From Chromatiaceae bacterium (lineage in GTDB: Bacteria; Pseudomonadota; Gammaproteobacteria; Chromatiales; Chromatiaceae): DNA of 35,212 nucleotides. The DNA is taken from the NCBI GenBank assembly GCA_028277465.1, contig JANQGF010000271.1, positions 1 to 35,212 of the forward strand, read 5' to 3'. The position numbers were made by a program, and so were the translations under genes. A model generated the notes under the pieces. That model did no database searches. It was given only the letters and a program-made list of their open reading frames with translations, and had not been told where the DNA came from. Below, one piece after another: positions 8,805 to 19,057 of the stretch. Every line of letters starts with the position of its first letter. Position 1 is the first letter of the stretch.

Positions 8805-11318
8805 ATGCAGACCGACGCCCCAGAGTTGCCAGAGCGCTCGTTTCCGCGACCAGCCGCATCGTCCCGGTCCGCGGCTCCTGCGCCGGTGTTCATCCTTGGG
8901 CTGAGGGGCAAGATCGTCCTCTTTTCTGTGCTTCTGGCGGCGCTGCCGCTGCTGGTCTCCAGCCTCTCCATGATCGACGCCACGCGCGGTGAACTCAAGA
9001 GCGTGGTCAATGATCGCTTGATCGCGGCCGCGGGGAGTCTCATGGACGAGATTCGGCTCACCCTGGAGCCTGCCTTGCAGACCCTGTCCCTTCTCAGGGC
9101 GGGCTTGGATCACCTGACCCTGCCGGTCGAGGGCAAGGTGGCTCTGCTTCATAGCGGAGTCGAGGACCTCCAGGGGCTCGAGGCCCTGCAATTGGTCGTT
9201 GCCGGCCGACCGCCGGTCTATCTGTTCAAACAGCGTTTCAAGGCGCGGCTGGATCGAGCCGAGGTGCTCCCGGCCCAGGGGCTGGCGATGCCTGTCGAGT
9301 CGGTGTCGGCGCTTCAGGCGCAGGGAGGGGTCGAGGTCGGCGAGCCATTCTATTTGTCCGGTCTCGACGCCTGGCTTCTGCCGCTAAGTGTGCGATTGCG
9401 AGAACCCATCGCCGGTCAGGAGTCCCTCTTGGTCGCCTATCTCGACCTGGGAGAGCTGCGGCGGGGCCTGGCAGGGCGTGACTTCGTCAGTGGCGGCGGC
9501 GTCTGGCTCCTGGGCCCTCAGGGTGCACCCTTGTTCTCCGGGGATCGGCCTCCGCCTGCCGCGGGACTGGCGGCGCTCGGTCGCGAGCCGCCGACCACGC
9601 CGAGCGGGACTGTGGTGGTTGCGCCCTTCCGAACCGAGGAGGGTGCGGCGATGCTGGTGGCCGTCGGGGTCATGGAGAACCCACCCTGGACCGTCCTGGT
9701 TGCGGCCTCTGAGCAGCAGGCCTATGCGGCGGTCGATCGCATGCAGCACGACCTGGTGTTCTGGTTGGCGCTGGGGATGGCGGCTGCCATCGTTGGCGCC
9801 TGGGTGCTGGCCAACCGTATCGCTGGACCGATTCGACAGATGGCCCGGGTCACCCGTCGGGTCGGTCGGGGTGATTTCCGGGTGAGCATTCAGGGTGTGG
9901 CGCGTCGTGACGAGATCGGCGCGCTCGCGCAGCAGCTCAACTTCATGATTCGCGGCTTGGCCGAGAGTCACCAGCGACTCGATCATCTGGCCCATCACGA
10001 CTCCCTGACCGGATTGCCCAACCGGCGTATGGTGCTGGAGCACCTGCCGCGGGCGCTCGACGAGGCCAGGCATGGTGGTGAGCGCGTCGCCCTCCTGTTC
10101 CTCGACTTGGATCGCTTCAAGAACGTCAACGACAGTCTGGGCCACGCCGTGGGGGACCGACTCTTGGTCAAGGCCGCGGCACGTCTGCGCGCATGCCTTG
10201 GAGAGGGAGAGATGGCGGCGCGTCTGGGTGGCGACGAGTTCCTGGTCGTCGTGAGGGATGTGAGGGACCGGCAGGCCGTTGCTGCCATCGCGACCCGGCT
10301 GATCGGGACGTTCGCCGCGCCGTTCCAGTTGCTGGAGAACGAGCTCTATGTGGGGCTCACCATCGGGATCAGCCTGATTCCGGACGACGGCTTCGAGGTT
10401 GCCGAGCTCATCGGCAAGTCGGACATGGCCATGTATCGGGCCAAGGAGGAGGGGCGTGGCCACTACCGGTTCTTCGACGCGGATCTCAAGTCGAAAGCGG
10501 TCCGCAAGCTCTCGCTGGACGGGCGCTTGCGCCGGGCGGTGGACGGCGGTTTGCTCGAGGTCTACTACCAACCTCAGGTGGACATCGAGCGTGGCCGCAT
10601 CGTTGCCACGGAGGCGCTGCTGCGCTGGCCCGATCAGCAAGGCGGGTTCGTCGCCTCGCCGAGCGAGTTCATTCCATTGGCCGAAGAGACCGGGTTGATC
10701 GTGGCCCTCGGAGATTGGGTGATGGACAGCGTCTGCCGCCAGACCCGAGCCTGGCACCTGGCTGGCCTCCCCAAGGTGTCCGCATCGGTCAATGTATCGG
10801 CGATTCAGTTCCGGCGGCCCGATTTCTTCCGCAAGGTTCGCCAATGTCTCGAGGGGTCGCATCTGGATGCCGGCTATCTGGGCCTGGAGCTGACCGAGGG
10901 GGTGCTGCTGGAAGACACGCGACGCTCTTTCAAGCTCATGTCCGAGATCAAGGAGATGGGGATTCAGGTCTTGATCGACGATTTCGGGACGGGCTATTCG
11001 TCGCTTGCCTATCTGAGGCGACTGCCGATCGATTATGTCAAGGTCGCCCAGGAATTCGTGATGGGCATCGGCAGCAACCAGAACGATGCGATGATCGTGG
11101 GTGCGGTGATCGCACTCGCACGGAGCCTCGGTCTCAAGACCATTGCCGAGGGGGTGGAGAACAGCGACCAGTTGGCATTCCTGGCGCAGCGTCATTGCGA
11201 CCTGATCCAAGGTTACTATTTTGGTCGGCCCTTGAGCGCCGAGCGATTCCAGTGTCTCCTTGGCCAAGAGGCCCGCCTCGGTCCTTCCGGTTCCGCCCCC
11301 CTGGAACCATGTGACTGA
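8805..11318 (+). CDS. Membrane GGDEF-EAL protein (c-di-GMP cyclase/phosphodiesterase)
   Basis: 837 residues from the chosen ATG. TM1 is at about 27-50 (KIVLFSVLLAALPLLVSS), followed by a roughly 270-residue extracytoplasmic Cache-like sensor, TM2 (LVFWLALGMAAAIVGAWVLA), HAMP, GGDEF (exact GGDEF at 475-479) and EAL (EALLRW from 603, DDFGTGYSSL). At the I-site position it reads GEGE instead of RxxD, so product feedback on the cyclase should be weak or absent, unlike the other GGDEF-EAL protein in this window. Both catalytic motifs look intact. The frame is open far upstream (to 8403); ATG 8805 is chosen because the protein then starts just before the first membrane segment. AGAGGA lies 18 nt upstream, rather far, and GTG 8760 is a possible alternative. 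It is divergent from the histidine kinase and 60 bp upstream of the LysM/FecR gene. Confidence 0.9.
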   Translation: MQTDAPELPERSFPRPAASSRSAAPAPVFILGLRGKIVLFSVLLAALPLLVSSLSMIDATRGELKSVVNDRLIAAAGSLMDEIRLTLEPALQTLSLLRAGLDHLTLPVEGKVALLHSGVEDLQGLEALQLVVAGRPPVYLFKQRFKARLDRAEVLPAQGLAMPVESVSALQAQGGVEVGEPFYLSGLDAWLLPLSVRLREPIAGQESLLVAYLDLGELRRGLAGRDFVSGGGVWLLGPQGAPLFSGDRPPPAAGLAALGREPPTTPSGTVVVAPFRTEEGAAMLVAVGVMENPPWTVLVAASEQQAYAAVDRMQHDLVFWLALGMAAAIVGAWVLANRIAGPIRQMARVTRRVGRGDFRVSIQGVARRDEIGALAQQLNFMIRGLAESHQRLDHLAHHDSLTGLPNRRMVLEHLPRALDEARHGGERVALLFLDLDRFKNVNDSLGHAVGDRLLVKAAARLRACLGEGEMAARLGGDEFLVVVRDVRDRQAVAAIATRLIGTFAAPFQLLENELYVGLTIGISLIPDDGFEVAELIGKSDMAMYRAKEEGRGHYRFFDADLKSKAVRKLSLDGRLRRAVDGGLLEVYYQPQVDIERGRIVATEALLRWPDQQGGFVASPSEFIPLAEETGLIVALGDWVMDSVCRQTRAWHLAGLPKVSASVNVSAIQFRRPDFFRKVRQCLEGSHLDAGYLGLELTEGVLLEDTRRSFKLMSEIKEMGIQVLIDDFGTGYSSLAYLRRLPIDYVKVAQEFVMGIGSNQNDAMIVGAVIALARSLGLKTIAEGVENSDQLAFLAQRHCDLIQGYYFGRPLSAERFQCLLGQEARLGPSGSAPLEPCD

Positions 11319-11333
11319 GAACCATGTGACTGA
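11304..11333 (+). repeat. Perfect 15-bp tandem duplication across a stop codon
   Basis: The unit GAACCATGTGACTGA occurs twice without a gap, at 11304-11318 and 11319-11333. The first copy supplies the last codons and the TGA stop of the GGDEF-EAL gene, and the second repeats them in the intergenic gap, giving a second in-frame TGA. This looks like a recent slippage duplication and leaves the protein unchanged. Confidence 0.9.
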
Positions 11334-11378
11334 GGCAGTCGCGTCCCCGATGCCGCGGAGCTACCAGCCAAGATCCCG

Positions 11379-13709
11379 ATGTCTCTTCTGCTGATCCGCT
11401 TGTTCGGCCTCGCTGGTGGCTTGTTACTGATAGCATCCGCCCTGGGTCAGGACGATCCGATCGCCCTGACCTGGCGGCCGGACGACAGCCTGCGTGGTCT
11501 CGCGGAGATCCATCTCGGTGACCCGGATGCCTGGCCGGAAATACTGCGCGCCAATCAGCTGGATTCGGCCGACCAACTGCGCCCTGGAATGGCGCTTCGT
11601 ATCCCGGCGAAGGCGATCCGCGAGCTCGATCGGGCCCTGCGCGAGCTGCGTGCCCTCATCTATCGAGCCACCCATGCCGGTGCCCAGGTCTTCGCGACCG
11701 AGACCATTGCGCAGGCGATGAGGGATCAGGCGGCGGCCCTCGAGGCCCGGCGTCGCGGGGCGCTGGACGAGGCGGTCGACTTGGCGCGCAGCGGCATTGC
11801 CGCTGCTCGGACTGCGCTGGAGACGAGTCGGCGTGACCGCGATGTCGCGGCCGAAGCGGTCCTGCAGGAGGCCGGTGGCACCGTCCAGCGGCGGCGCCCC
11901 TCCGAGTTCGACTGGACTGCCATTGCGATCAAGACGCTGCTGGCGGAGCGTGAGCGTTTGCGCACCCTCGCCGCGTCTTTCGCGGTGGTTCGGTTCCGCG
12001 ACGCCAGCTCCGTGCGGATGAGCGAGCATGCACAGTTGGCCATCCGGCGCATCCGTCGCGACCGCTTGACGCGTCGAGAAGCGGTCGACCTGGTGCTCTA
12101 CACCGGCGACGTCCGCGCGCTCATCGCCCCGGGGGCGGCACGCCAGTCGGTCGCGGTCGCCGTGCCGGGTATCGAGACCCGGGTGCGCTCCAATCACTAC
12201 TGGCTCCAGAAGACGCCCGATCGCACCCGCCTCGCGAACTATGACGGAGAGATCCAGGTCTCGGTCGGTGGCGACACGGTGGCGGTGCGTCGGAATCAGG
12301 GAACCCTGGTCGAGCGCGACCGACCGCCCCTGGCACCGGTCGATCTACTGCCATCCCCTGAACTGAAGGGCCCGCCGGATGGGAAGGTGCTCTTCGACAT
12401 GGGTGTCGGCTTTCGCTGGGAGGCCGAGACGGATGCCGTGGGCTATTGGCTCGAGGTGGCGCTGGATCGGGACTTCGCGCGACTGCTGTTCACCATGACG
12501 GCGATCGAGGAGACGCATTACTACCTGCCTATCGCGGAGGAGGGCTTGTATTACTGGCGCGTTTCTGCCATCGATGCCTCCGGTCTACCGGGTCCGGCCA
12601 GCGATAGCCGACGCCTACGTCTGCGCTGGGACCAGACGCCGCCTTACCTGGTACTGGAAGCGCCCCCGGAGGGGCATCTCAGCCGCGAACCCCGTGTGGC
12701 GGTGGCGGGTCGGACCGAGTCCGGGGCGAGCCTCATGCTGAACGGTGAACCCATCCAGGTCGGTCACGACGGCCGCTTCGCCGTCGAGCAACCGCTGGAC
12801 GAAGGCGCCAATGAGTTGCTCCTCGAGGCCCGGGATCCTGCCGGCAATCTCAGCCGCGTGGAACGTATCCTCCATTTCTCGCAGACGCAGCGGCTGCCGC
12901 TGGAGCTCGCCCAGGGGCTACCTCGCGACGCCCAGGGGCGTCTGGTCGTGAACCGTCCGCGTTTCACGCTTCGAGGCAGCACGCTCGCGGGCAGCCGGAT
13001 TCGTCTCCAGTCACTCGAGCCGCCGGGGTTCGGGGCCTCGGCCGTCGCCGACGCCGAGGGTGGCTTCAGTTTGACGGTCCCGGCCGCGGTCGGGGTCTCC
13101 CAGCTCATGCTCGAGGGCCAGGGTCCCTTGGGCCAGCGCGTCCAGCGTCGTCTGGAGGTGGTGCTGGACACGACGGCGCCGCTGATTCATCTGGACTCGG
13201 CGCCGCCCGATCGTACCTCTGACCCCATGCTCTTGTTGGCGGGGCAGGTCGAGGGAGCAAGCCGTCTGATCGCGGGGACGCGGCCGGTCGCACTGTCGCC
13301 GGAGGGTCGCTTCGGGTTGGAGGTTCCACTCGAGTCGGGACCCAATCTGATCCTGCTCGAGGCCCGCGACCAGGTCGGCAACCAGAGGCTGTGGCAAGAG
13401 ACCGTCGTGCTCGACCAGGATCCGCCCGGTCTCGTCGGCCATCGCCTGATCGGACGAGGGACCTCGGGTGCGAGCGGGGTGCTCGAGGTGGAGATCCGGG
13501 CCCAGGACGCGACCGGCGTGGTCGCCGCGATCCCCTATCGGTTGGAGGTCCAGGGGGACACCCATCTGGGGGTCGCTCGACGCTGTGCCGATCGGACCTG
13601 TCATCGCGATCGGGTCTTGTTGCAACCAGCGGCGATCCAGTCTGCTCGGCTGCGCAGCCTGGTCCTGGAGGATTATCTCGGCAATCGCCGGGAGGTGGAG
13701 CTTGACTGA
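11379..13709 (+). CDS. Exported LysM-FecR-Ig-like domain protein
   Basis: 776 residues. A signal peptide (about 1-23, ending ASALGQ) is followed by a LysM-like module (about 27-74: SLRGLAEIHLGDPDAWPEI...LRPGMALRIP), an Ala/Arg-rich coiled coil (about 75-190), and a FecR-type domain (about 205-315: VVRFRDASSVRM...GIETRVRSNHYWLQ...GEIQVSVGGDTVAV). The C-terminal half holds fibronectin/bacterial Ig-like modules (YWRVSAIDASGLPGPAS; DEGANELLLEARDPAGN, a motif repeated near 650). LysM plus FecR points to a periplasmic peptidoglycan-bound structural or scaffold protein, not a siderophore regulator. The stop codon overlaps the TTG start of the PKD gene, so the two are probably made together and may work as one envelope assembly. 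The exact role is unknown. Confidence 0.8.
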   Translation: MSLLLIRLFGLAGGLLLIASALGQDDPIALTWRPDDSLRGLAEIHLGDPDAWPEILRANQLDSADQLRPGMALRIPAKAIRELDRALRELRALIYRATHAGAQVFATETIAQAMRDQAAALEARRRGALDEAVDLARSGIAAARTALETSRRDRDVAAEAVLQEAGGTVQRRRPSEFDWTAIAIKTLLAERERLRTLAASFAVVRFRDASSVRMSEHAQLAIRRIRRDRLTRREAVDLVLYTGDVRALIAPGAARQSVAVAVPGIETRVRSNHYWLQKTPDRTRLANYDGEIQVSVGGDTVAVRRNQGTLVERDRPPLAPVDLLPSPELKGPPDGKVLFDMGVGFRWEAETDAVGYWLEVALDRDFARLLFTMTAIEETHYYLPIAEEGLYYWRVSAIDASGLPGPASDSRRLRLRWDQTPPYLVLEAPPEGHLSREPRVAVAGRTESGASLMLNGEPIQVGHDGRFAVEQPLDEGANELLLEARDPAGNLSRVERILHFSQTQRLPLELAQGLPRDAQGRLVVNRPRFTLRGSTLAGSRIRLQSLEPPGFGASAVADAEGGFSLTVPAAVGVSQLMLEGQGPLGQRVQRRLEVVLDTTAPLIHLDSAPPDRTSDPMLLLAGQVEGASRLIAGTRPVALSPEGRFGLEVPLESGPNLILLEARDQVGNQRLWQETVVLDQDPPGLVGHRLIGRGTSGASGVLEVEIRAQDATGVVAAIPYRLEVQGDTHLGVARRCADRTCHRDRVLLQPAAIQSARLRSLVLEDYLGNRREVELD

Positions 13710-16700
13710 CAAGACTCGGCGCTATGGGGTGCCCCTCTTTCTTCTTCTGGCGTTCCTCATCGGTCTCGACACCATCGCCCTGGACAGGGCGCGCTTGGTG
13801 ACCTTCGGCCCCGACGCCGGGCCGGGCAAGGGTGATGACGATTTCAGGGAGCTGGTCTCGATTCGTGTCCGCGCCTCGGTGACCCAACCCCTGCACCTGC
13901 GCATCTTCGATCCGGACGTGGGCGGCGGGGAGGACGAGCCAACTGGCCCTTGGAATACTCGCACTCGCTTTGCCCTCTTCGGCGGCGATGCGGACAGCAA
14001 GGGCGCCAGGCTTCTGGCCGAGGCCGTATTCGGTGCTGATCCGCGCACCGACGGACAGTGGCACAATCTGGGCGCCTTCAGCCCGGATCAGGGCGAGCGG
14101 GTCGGCGACGACTGGGTCTTCACCCTGGTCGCCGAGGGGCTGGAGGGAGACGACGGCAACCTGTTCGACGTCGCCGTCAGCGCCGACCCCAAGACGAGCG
14201 TCCAGACCGAGGGGGTTGTGCTGCTCAGCCTTCGGCCAACCATCCGCATCCCGGCCGGAGCCGACCGCGTCGCCGAGGTACGCTTCGCCGTCCCACCCGG
14301 GACGACTGGCTTGAGTATCCGCAGCTTCGATCTCGACCAGGCCCGCACCAGGCTCGATCTGCCCTTCTCGGATCCCATCCCGCTGCAGGACTCCGGCGAC
14401 GGGCGCTGGGGGGAGGACCGGGTCTCTCTGGACGCCGAAGAAAGGGCGCAACCCGCTGGGATCGTCATTCGAGGTGGGCGCAAGCTCCTCAACAACGTCG
14501 TGCTGGAGGCCCGAGATCAGTCTGGTCGGCCACTGGCCTTCCGGCTCCCGGTCAAGCTGTTTCCTCGTGCGACACCGCCTCGTCCGGTCGCTGAGTTCGA
14601 GACCCTCTCCGACTGCCGCACGGTGGTGTTCGACGCCAGCGGCTCTCACGACAAGGAGAGCCAATTGATCGGTTACCACTGGGATTTCGGGGACGGACAA
14701 TCAGGCGTGGGGCAGCGGATCACCCACACCTATGCCCAACCTGGCGTTTACCAGGCGACACTCACGGTCGCCGATGACTCGGGGCGGGTCAATGACCGGG
14801 CCCGTCGCGACTTTCGAGTGAAGGTCAATCAGGCCCCCGAGGCGGTGGCCGGATCGCCGCAGATCGCGGCGCCGGGCGAACCGCTCCTCTTCGATGCGCG
14901 GGCGTCGCGGGACCTCGACGGCGATATCATCGCTTACCGCTGGGCCTTCGGCGATGGCCACCGAGGTGATGGGGCCCGCGTCTCGCATGTCTACACCGAG
15001 CCCGGCCGCTACCAGGTCGAGCTGCGTCTGGAGGACGATGGTCCGGGTCCCTGTCGCACCGCGCTGGCCTCCACGGGGGTCTGGATCAATGCCCCCCCGG
15101 TCGCGGACGCTGGAGCGGATCGGGCCATCGCCGTTGGCGAGACCCTGCGGCTCGAGGCGGCCGGGAGTCGAGACACGGACGGTGAGCTGCGCTCCTTTCA
15201 CTGGGATCTGGGGGACGGTCAGGAGGCTCGGGGTCCGATCGCCGAGCACCAGTACGGGATGCCGGGCCGCTATGGCGTCACCCTCAGCGTCGAGGACGAT
15301 GCCGGGGTCGGCAACAGCCGGGCGGTGGACGCGATGATCGTAACGGTCAACGCGCCTCCGATCGCGGTGCCCGATGGCGATCGACGCGGCGCGGCCGGAG
15401 AGCCTCTGGCCTTCAATGCCATGGCCTCCCAGGATCCGGACGGTCGTCTGATTCGCTATGCCTGGGACTTCGGCGACGGACACCAGGCCGAGGGCGCGGA
15501 GGTCGAGCACAGCTATCGGGACCCCGGCAGCTATCTCGTCACTCTGAGGGTTCGGGACGACTCGGGGACGGCCTCCGAGACCAGCTCCGCTCAGCTCGAG
15601 GTCGTGGTCAATCACCCCCCGATCGCCGACGCGGGCCCGGATCAGCGGGTCACCGCCAGTGAGGCCCGGTTCGACGGCCGCGCCTCGCACGACCCGGATG
15701 GTCGGCTCGTCGCCTGGCAGTGGGATTTCGGCGATGGGGCCCTCGGGCAGGGACCGAACCCCAGCCACGTCTACGCCGCGCCCGGCAGCTACACCGTGGT
15801 CCTGACCGTGACCGACGATTCGGGGACCGCGTCCGCCAGTGCCCAGGATCGCATGAGGCTCGTCGTCAATGCCAAGCCGATCGCGGATGCGGGTCCAGAC
15901 AGATTGGCCGTCCCGGGTGAGAACCTGGTCTTCGACGGCTCCGGTTCCTTCGACCCCGATGGTTCCATCCGCGAGCATCGCTGGGCCTTCGGTGATGGCA
16001 CGACCGGAACCGGTGCGACGGCCTCCCATGCCTATCCCCGGCCCGGTCGCTACCATGTGCAGCTCCAGGTCGAGGACGACACCGGACACCCCGGGGCCGT
16101 GGGTCTCGCCGACGTGCTGGTGCAGGTCAACGCACCGCCCATTGCCGTCGCCGGCCCGGATCTCGAGATCGCACCGGGTGACCTCGTCGAGCTGGACGCC
16201 GGTGCCTCCTACGACCCGGACGGCAGGATTCTCTCCTACCAGTGGAGTTTCAGCGACGGTGAGCCATCTGCCGAGGGTCCGCGGGCAAGGCGCCGTTTCG
16301 AGGAGCCAGGCAGCTTCGGTGCGACCCTGGAGGTGGTGGACGACAGTGGGGCGACCAATGGTCGCGCCCGGGATGAGCTCGCGATCAGGGTCAACCACCA
16401 GCCGCGCGCCGTGCCAGGCGACCCCATCGAGGGCTGCGAGCAGTGGGTCGCGCTCGATGGTCGCGCCTCCAGCGACGCCGACGGGGATCCACTGAGCTTC
16501 CGCTGGGCGTTCGGTGATGGCAGCCCGCCCGGCGACGGCGCCCGTCCCCTGCATCGCTTTCCCGCACCTGGACGCTACCCGGTCGTGCTGACGGTGGATG
16601 ATGGTACCGGATTGGCCAACGCCACCCACAGCGCCTCGACCCAGGTCTGGATCCAGGCCGCTCCCCGCGCGGTCGCCGAGGCCGCCGAGATCGGCTGTGC

Positions 16701-18621
16701 TGGTGAGCTGATCCTCTTCAACGGGGCCAGGTCCGAGGACCCCGACGGCGGTCGTCTCTTCTACACCTGGGACTTCGGCGACGGCACCCAGTCCCACGCA
16801 GCCAGCCCGGCCAAGGCCTATCCACAGGGCGGGGTCTACAGGGTCAAGCTGCGAGTGCAAGACGACTCGGGCCTGGCGTGCGACCTCGGGGAGGACCGGA
16901 TCGCCGTGACGGTCGTCGATGCCCCGGTGGCGGACGCGGGCGGTGACCGGCGGGTCTGTGCCAACACCCCAGTCGCCTTCGATGGCTCGGGGTCGCGCGA
17001 TTTCGATGGGGTCGTCAACGCCTTCAGCTGGGACTTCGGGGATGGCACCAAGGGTGGCGGTCCCAACCCACGGCATCTCTACTCGAGTGCCGGGGAGTAC
17101 CTGGTGACCCTCACCATCAGGGGTGACGAGGTCGGTGACTGCGACAATCGTCACAGTGACCGGATCCGGGTCGAGGTCCTGGCCGCGCCTCGGGTGGGCG
17201 TGGAGGCGCCTTCCCAGGCCGCTCTGGGTCGCCCGGTCACCTTCAGGGCCGTTCCGGCCGGTGCAGGAGGTGAGGCCTCGAGCGCGGGTCTCGGCTACCG
17301 CTGGGAATTCGGCGATGGCGCCAGCGCCGAAGGCCAAGAGGTCACGCATGGTTACGCCGAGCCGGGCCGCTATCAGGTGGTTCTGACCGCCGATCGCGGG
17401 GACGGCGGCGAGTGCAGTCGGGTGCGTCTCGAGCATCCTTTGCTGGTGAACGCTCCTCCTCGTGCAGTGGCGGGCGAGGATCGGGTCGTGGCCCCGGGTG
17501 AGACGCTCTTCTTCGACGCGTCGGCCAGCTCGGACCCGGACGGCGCCATCCGCGATTACCGGTGGGACTTCGGCGACGGCGAGACGGCCTCAGGCGTCCG
17601 GGTGTCGCATCGCTACGAGCGGCCGGGAGTCTATGTCGCCGAGCTCGAGGTCACCGACGACACCAGCCTAGAGAACAATCGGCATCGTGACCGACTGACC
17701 ATAAGGAGTAACGCCGCTCCCAACCCGCGGTTCCGTCTCGAGCCCCAGGTCCCCTGTGTCGGCCAGGAGGTCGTCCTCGATGGTACCTCGTCAGATGACC
17801 CCGACGGCAGCATCTCGGCCTGGCAGTGGGGCTTTGGCGATGGTGAGATCGGGGCGGGCGAAAGGGTCCAGCACCGCTACCTGGAGCCCGGCCGTTACCA
17901 GGTGAGGCTGAGGGTCACCGACGATAGCCAGGCCCCCAATGCGCACGCGACGCTCGTCCGCGAGATCCTGGTGAACCGGCCCCCGAGGGCGGAGATCGCT
18001 GGCCCCATCAAGGGCTGTGCGGGCGCTAGCGTCCAGTTCGACGGCTCCAGGTCGCAGGACCCGGAGGGGAGGATCCGGGTCTACGACTGGTCCTTCGGTG
18101 AGGATGCGCGCGCGGTGGGCAGGCAGGTCAGCCACAGCTTCGCCGAGCCGGGTCTCTATTCTGTGGTCTTGCGGGTCGTCGACGACGCGGACAGCGCCTG
18201 CAGCGCTGGACGAGCGGTCGCCGAGGTCTTCATCAATGGGTCACCGAAGGCCAGCATCCGGACCAATCCGGTGGACCCTTTCGTCGGCGGTGCCCATGAT
18301 GCGATCCTGTTCGATGCCACAGGCTCGACCGACCCCAATGATGACCCCCTGACCTATCACTGGGACTTCGGCGACGGCACCCGAGGGCGAGGTCCTCGGG
18401 TGATGCATGCATTCAGCGAGCCCGGGCGTTACCGGGTCACACTGGAGGTGAGGGATGGCTCAGGCACGGAGTGTTCCACGGCGACCGATCAGCTCGAACT
18501 CGAGGTCAAGGGCGATCCGATTCCTGAGAGCGATCGTCTGCGCCGCATCAGCCCTGCTGCATTTCACGATAGGCGTCCAACTCCTCCAACGAGAGCCGCC
18601 GCGCCTCGTCCTCCAGCATGA
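13702..18621 (+). CDS. Giant exported protein with 15 PKD domains
   Basis: 1639 residues from the chosen TTG. That start has GGAGG 6 nt upstream (13691-13695) and overlaps the upstream stop (TTGACTGA), a typical translational-coupling arrangement. The frame is open back to 13468 but overlaps real LysM/FecR coding sequence. An N-terminal hydrophobic segment (about 10-28, [17 protein letters not shown]) is a signal or anchor. A unique region of about 265 residues follows, then 15 PKD (polycystic kidney disease) beta-sandwich repeats from about residue 294, each with a W-x-F-G-D-G-like core. Several repeats carry a Cys near the start and another near the end, suggesting disulfides outside the cytoplasm. 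There is no obvious enzyme domain, sortase signal or C-terminal anchor. Likely a rod-like surface or periplasmic adhesin/scaffold. The last 25 residues or so ([16 protein letters not shown] end) lie antisense to the Trm112-like gene. Confidence 0.85.
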   Translation: MTDKTRRYGVPLFLLLAFLIGLDTIALDRARLVTFGPDAGPGKGDDDFRELVSIRVRASVTQPLHLRIFDPDVGGGEDEPTGPWNTRTRFALFGGDADSKGARLLAEAVFGADPRTDGQWHNLGAFSPDQGERVGDDWVFTLVAEGLEGDDGNLFDVAVSADPKTSVQTEGVVLLSLRPTIRIPAGADRVAEVRFAVPPGTTGLSIRSFDLDQARTRLDLPFSDPIPLQDSGDGRWGEDRVSLDAEERAQPAGIVIRGGRKLLNNVVLEARDQSGRPLAFRLPVKLFPRATPPRPVAEFETLSDCRTVVFDASGSHDKESQLIGYHWDFGDGQSGVGQRITHTYAQPGVYQATLTVADDSGRVNDRARRDFRVKVNQAPEAVAGSPQIAAPGEPLLFDARASRDLDGDIIAYRWAFGDGHRGDGARVSHVYTEPGRYQVELRLEDDGPGPCRTALASTGVWINAPPVADAGADRAIAVGETLRLEAAGSRDTDGELRSFHWDLGDGQEARGPIAEHQYGMPGRYGVTLSVEDDAGVGNSRAVDAMIVTVNAPPIAVPDGDRRGAAGEPLAFNAMASQDPDGRLIRYAWDFGDGHQAEGAEVEHSYRDPGSYLVTLRVRDDSGTASETSSAQLEVVVNHPPIADAGPDQRVTASEARFDGRASHDPDGRLVAWQWDFGDGALGQGPNPSHVYAAPGSYTVVLTVTDDSGTASASAQDRMRLVVNAKPIADAGPDRLAVPGENLVFDGSGSFDPDGSIREHRWAFGDGTTGTGATASHAYPRPGRYHVQLQVEDDTGHPGAVGLADVLVQVNAPPIAVAGPDLEIAPGDLVELDAGASYDPDGRILSYQWSFSDGEPSAEGPRARRRFEEPGSFGATLEVVDDSGATNGRARDELAIRVNHQPRAVPGDPIEGCEQWVALDGRASSDADGDPLSFRWAFGDGSPPGDGARPLHRFPAPGRYPVVLTVDDGTGLANATHSASTQVWIQAAPRAVAEAAEIGCAGELILFNGARSEDPDGGRLFYTWDFGDGTQSHAASPAKAYPQGGVYRVKLRVQDDSGLACDLGEDRIAVTVVDAPVADAGGDRRVCANTPVAFDGSGSRDFDGVVNAFSWDFGDGTKGGGPNPRHLYSSAGEYLVTLTIRGDEVGDCDNRHSDRIRVEVLAAPRVGVEAPSQAALGRPVTFRAVPAGAGGEASSAGLGYRWEFGDGASAEGQEVTHGYAEPGRYQVVLTADRGDGGECSRVRLEHPLLVNAPPRAVAGEDRVVAPGETLFFDASASSDPDGAIRDYRWDFGDGETASGVRVSHRYERPGVYVAELEVTDDTSLENNRHRDRLTIRSNAAPNPRFRLEPQVPCVGQEVVLDGTSSDDPDGSISAWQWGFGDGEIGAGERVQHRYLEPGRYQVRLRVTDDSQAPNAHATLVREILVNRPPRAEIAGPIKGCAGASVQFDGSRSQDPEGRIRVYDWSFGEDARAVGRQVSHSFAEPGLYSVVLRVVDDADSACSAGRAVAEVFINGSPKASIRTNPVDPFVGGAHDAILFDATGSTDPNDDPLTYHWDFGDGTRGRGPRVMHAFSEPGRYRVTLEVRDGSGTECSTATDQLELEVKGDPIPESDRLRRISPAAFHDRRPTPPTRAAAPRPPA
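14581..18509 (+). repeat. Array of 15 PKD-domain coding repeats
   Basis: The coding repeat has a period of about 260 bp. Each unit begins with PP-x-A-x-A-G-like residues, has a D-P-D-G turn, the core WDFGDG or a variant, then P-G-x-Y and a D-D-S-G turn. Core variants seen are WDFGDG, WAFGDG, WDLGDG, WSFSDG, WEFGDG, WGFGDG and WSFGED. The units are diverged in sequence, so this is old domain duplication, not a young DNA repeat. Units 9, 10 and 14 carry two Cys each; others carry one or none. Confidence 0.85.
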
Positions 18622-18754
18622 TCGGGATGTCGTCGCGGATCGGATAGGCGAGCTGCGCGGACACCGAGATGAGCTCGTTCCGCGCCTTATCCAAGATGAT
18701 TGGGCCCTTGGTGACTGGACAGACGAGGATGTCGAGGAGTTTCTTGTCCAACAT
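18548..18754 (-). CDS. ycaR: Trm112/YcaR-family small zinc-ribbon-like protein
   Basis: 68 residues, the normal size for the family (UPF0434/Trm112p-like). The typical N-terminus [14 protein letters not shown] and the middle block [21 protein letters not shown] are clear. In eukaryotes and archaea Trm112 activates methyltransferases; the role of the bacterial short form is not settled. In many gammaproteobacteria it sits between lpxK and kdsB, but here it stands alone. GGAG lies about 10 nt before the ATG. Its last 24 codons overlap, tail to tail, the 3' end of the PKD-protein gene (18548-18621). Because those residues ([11 protein letters not shown]) are family-typical, this gene is the constrained partner in the overlap. 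Confidence 0.88.
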   Translation of the reverse strand: MLDKKLLDILVCPVTKGPIILDKARNELISVSAQLAYPIRDDIPIMLEDEARRLSLEELDAYREMQQG

Positions 18755-19057
18755 GGTTCGATTGCTCCGCAGGGAGTTTGAGAATCTGTGTGCGGCCGGT
18801 TGCCGGTTGAGCGAGTATCAGGGGGGCCAAGGTCCAAGTGACACCTGTCCGGCGGCCAGGTTGAAATCGACGGCGTCAGCCAGATCTTCAATGCGCTCGA
18901 ATCTGCCCGACCACGTGGTTCTCGAGACCGGGAGGGTTCAGACGAGCGATCATCCTAGCCGATCGACGCAGTTCAAGCACCACTCGGCAAAGCCGACGCC
19001 GAGTCGGCAAGACTGAAGGCTCAAGAACCAAGACTCAAGCCCGACGGCCATTCCGCG
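18755..19057. other. Intergenic region upstream of the hydrolase, with an inverted repeat
   Basis: 303 bp with no convincing gene. It contains an inverted repeat with 7-bp perfect arms, ACTCGGC (18982-18988) and GCCGAGT (18998-19004), loop 9 nt, about 55 bp before the hydrolase start. Short direct repeats of CTCAAG follow at 19020-19040. The hairpin could be an operator or a leader structure of the hydrolase mRNA. No promoter could be named with confidence. Confidence 0.4.

Noticed and set aside
9384-11267. A 627-codon open frame antisense to the membrane GGDEF-EAL gene
   Set aside because: Composition (Gln/His/Arg-rich) is typical of antisense shadow translation, while the plus strand encodes intact GGDEF and EAL motifs.
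14701-17436. A 911-codon open frame antisense to the PKD gene
   Set aside because: It mirrors the PKD repeats, has no ribosome site or domain, and arises from the strong third-position GC bias of the real gene.
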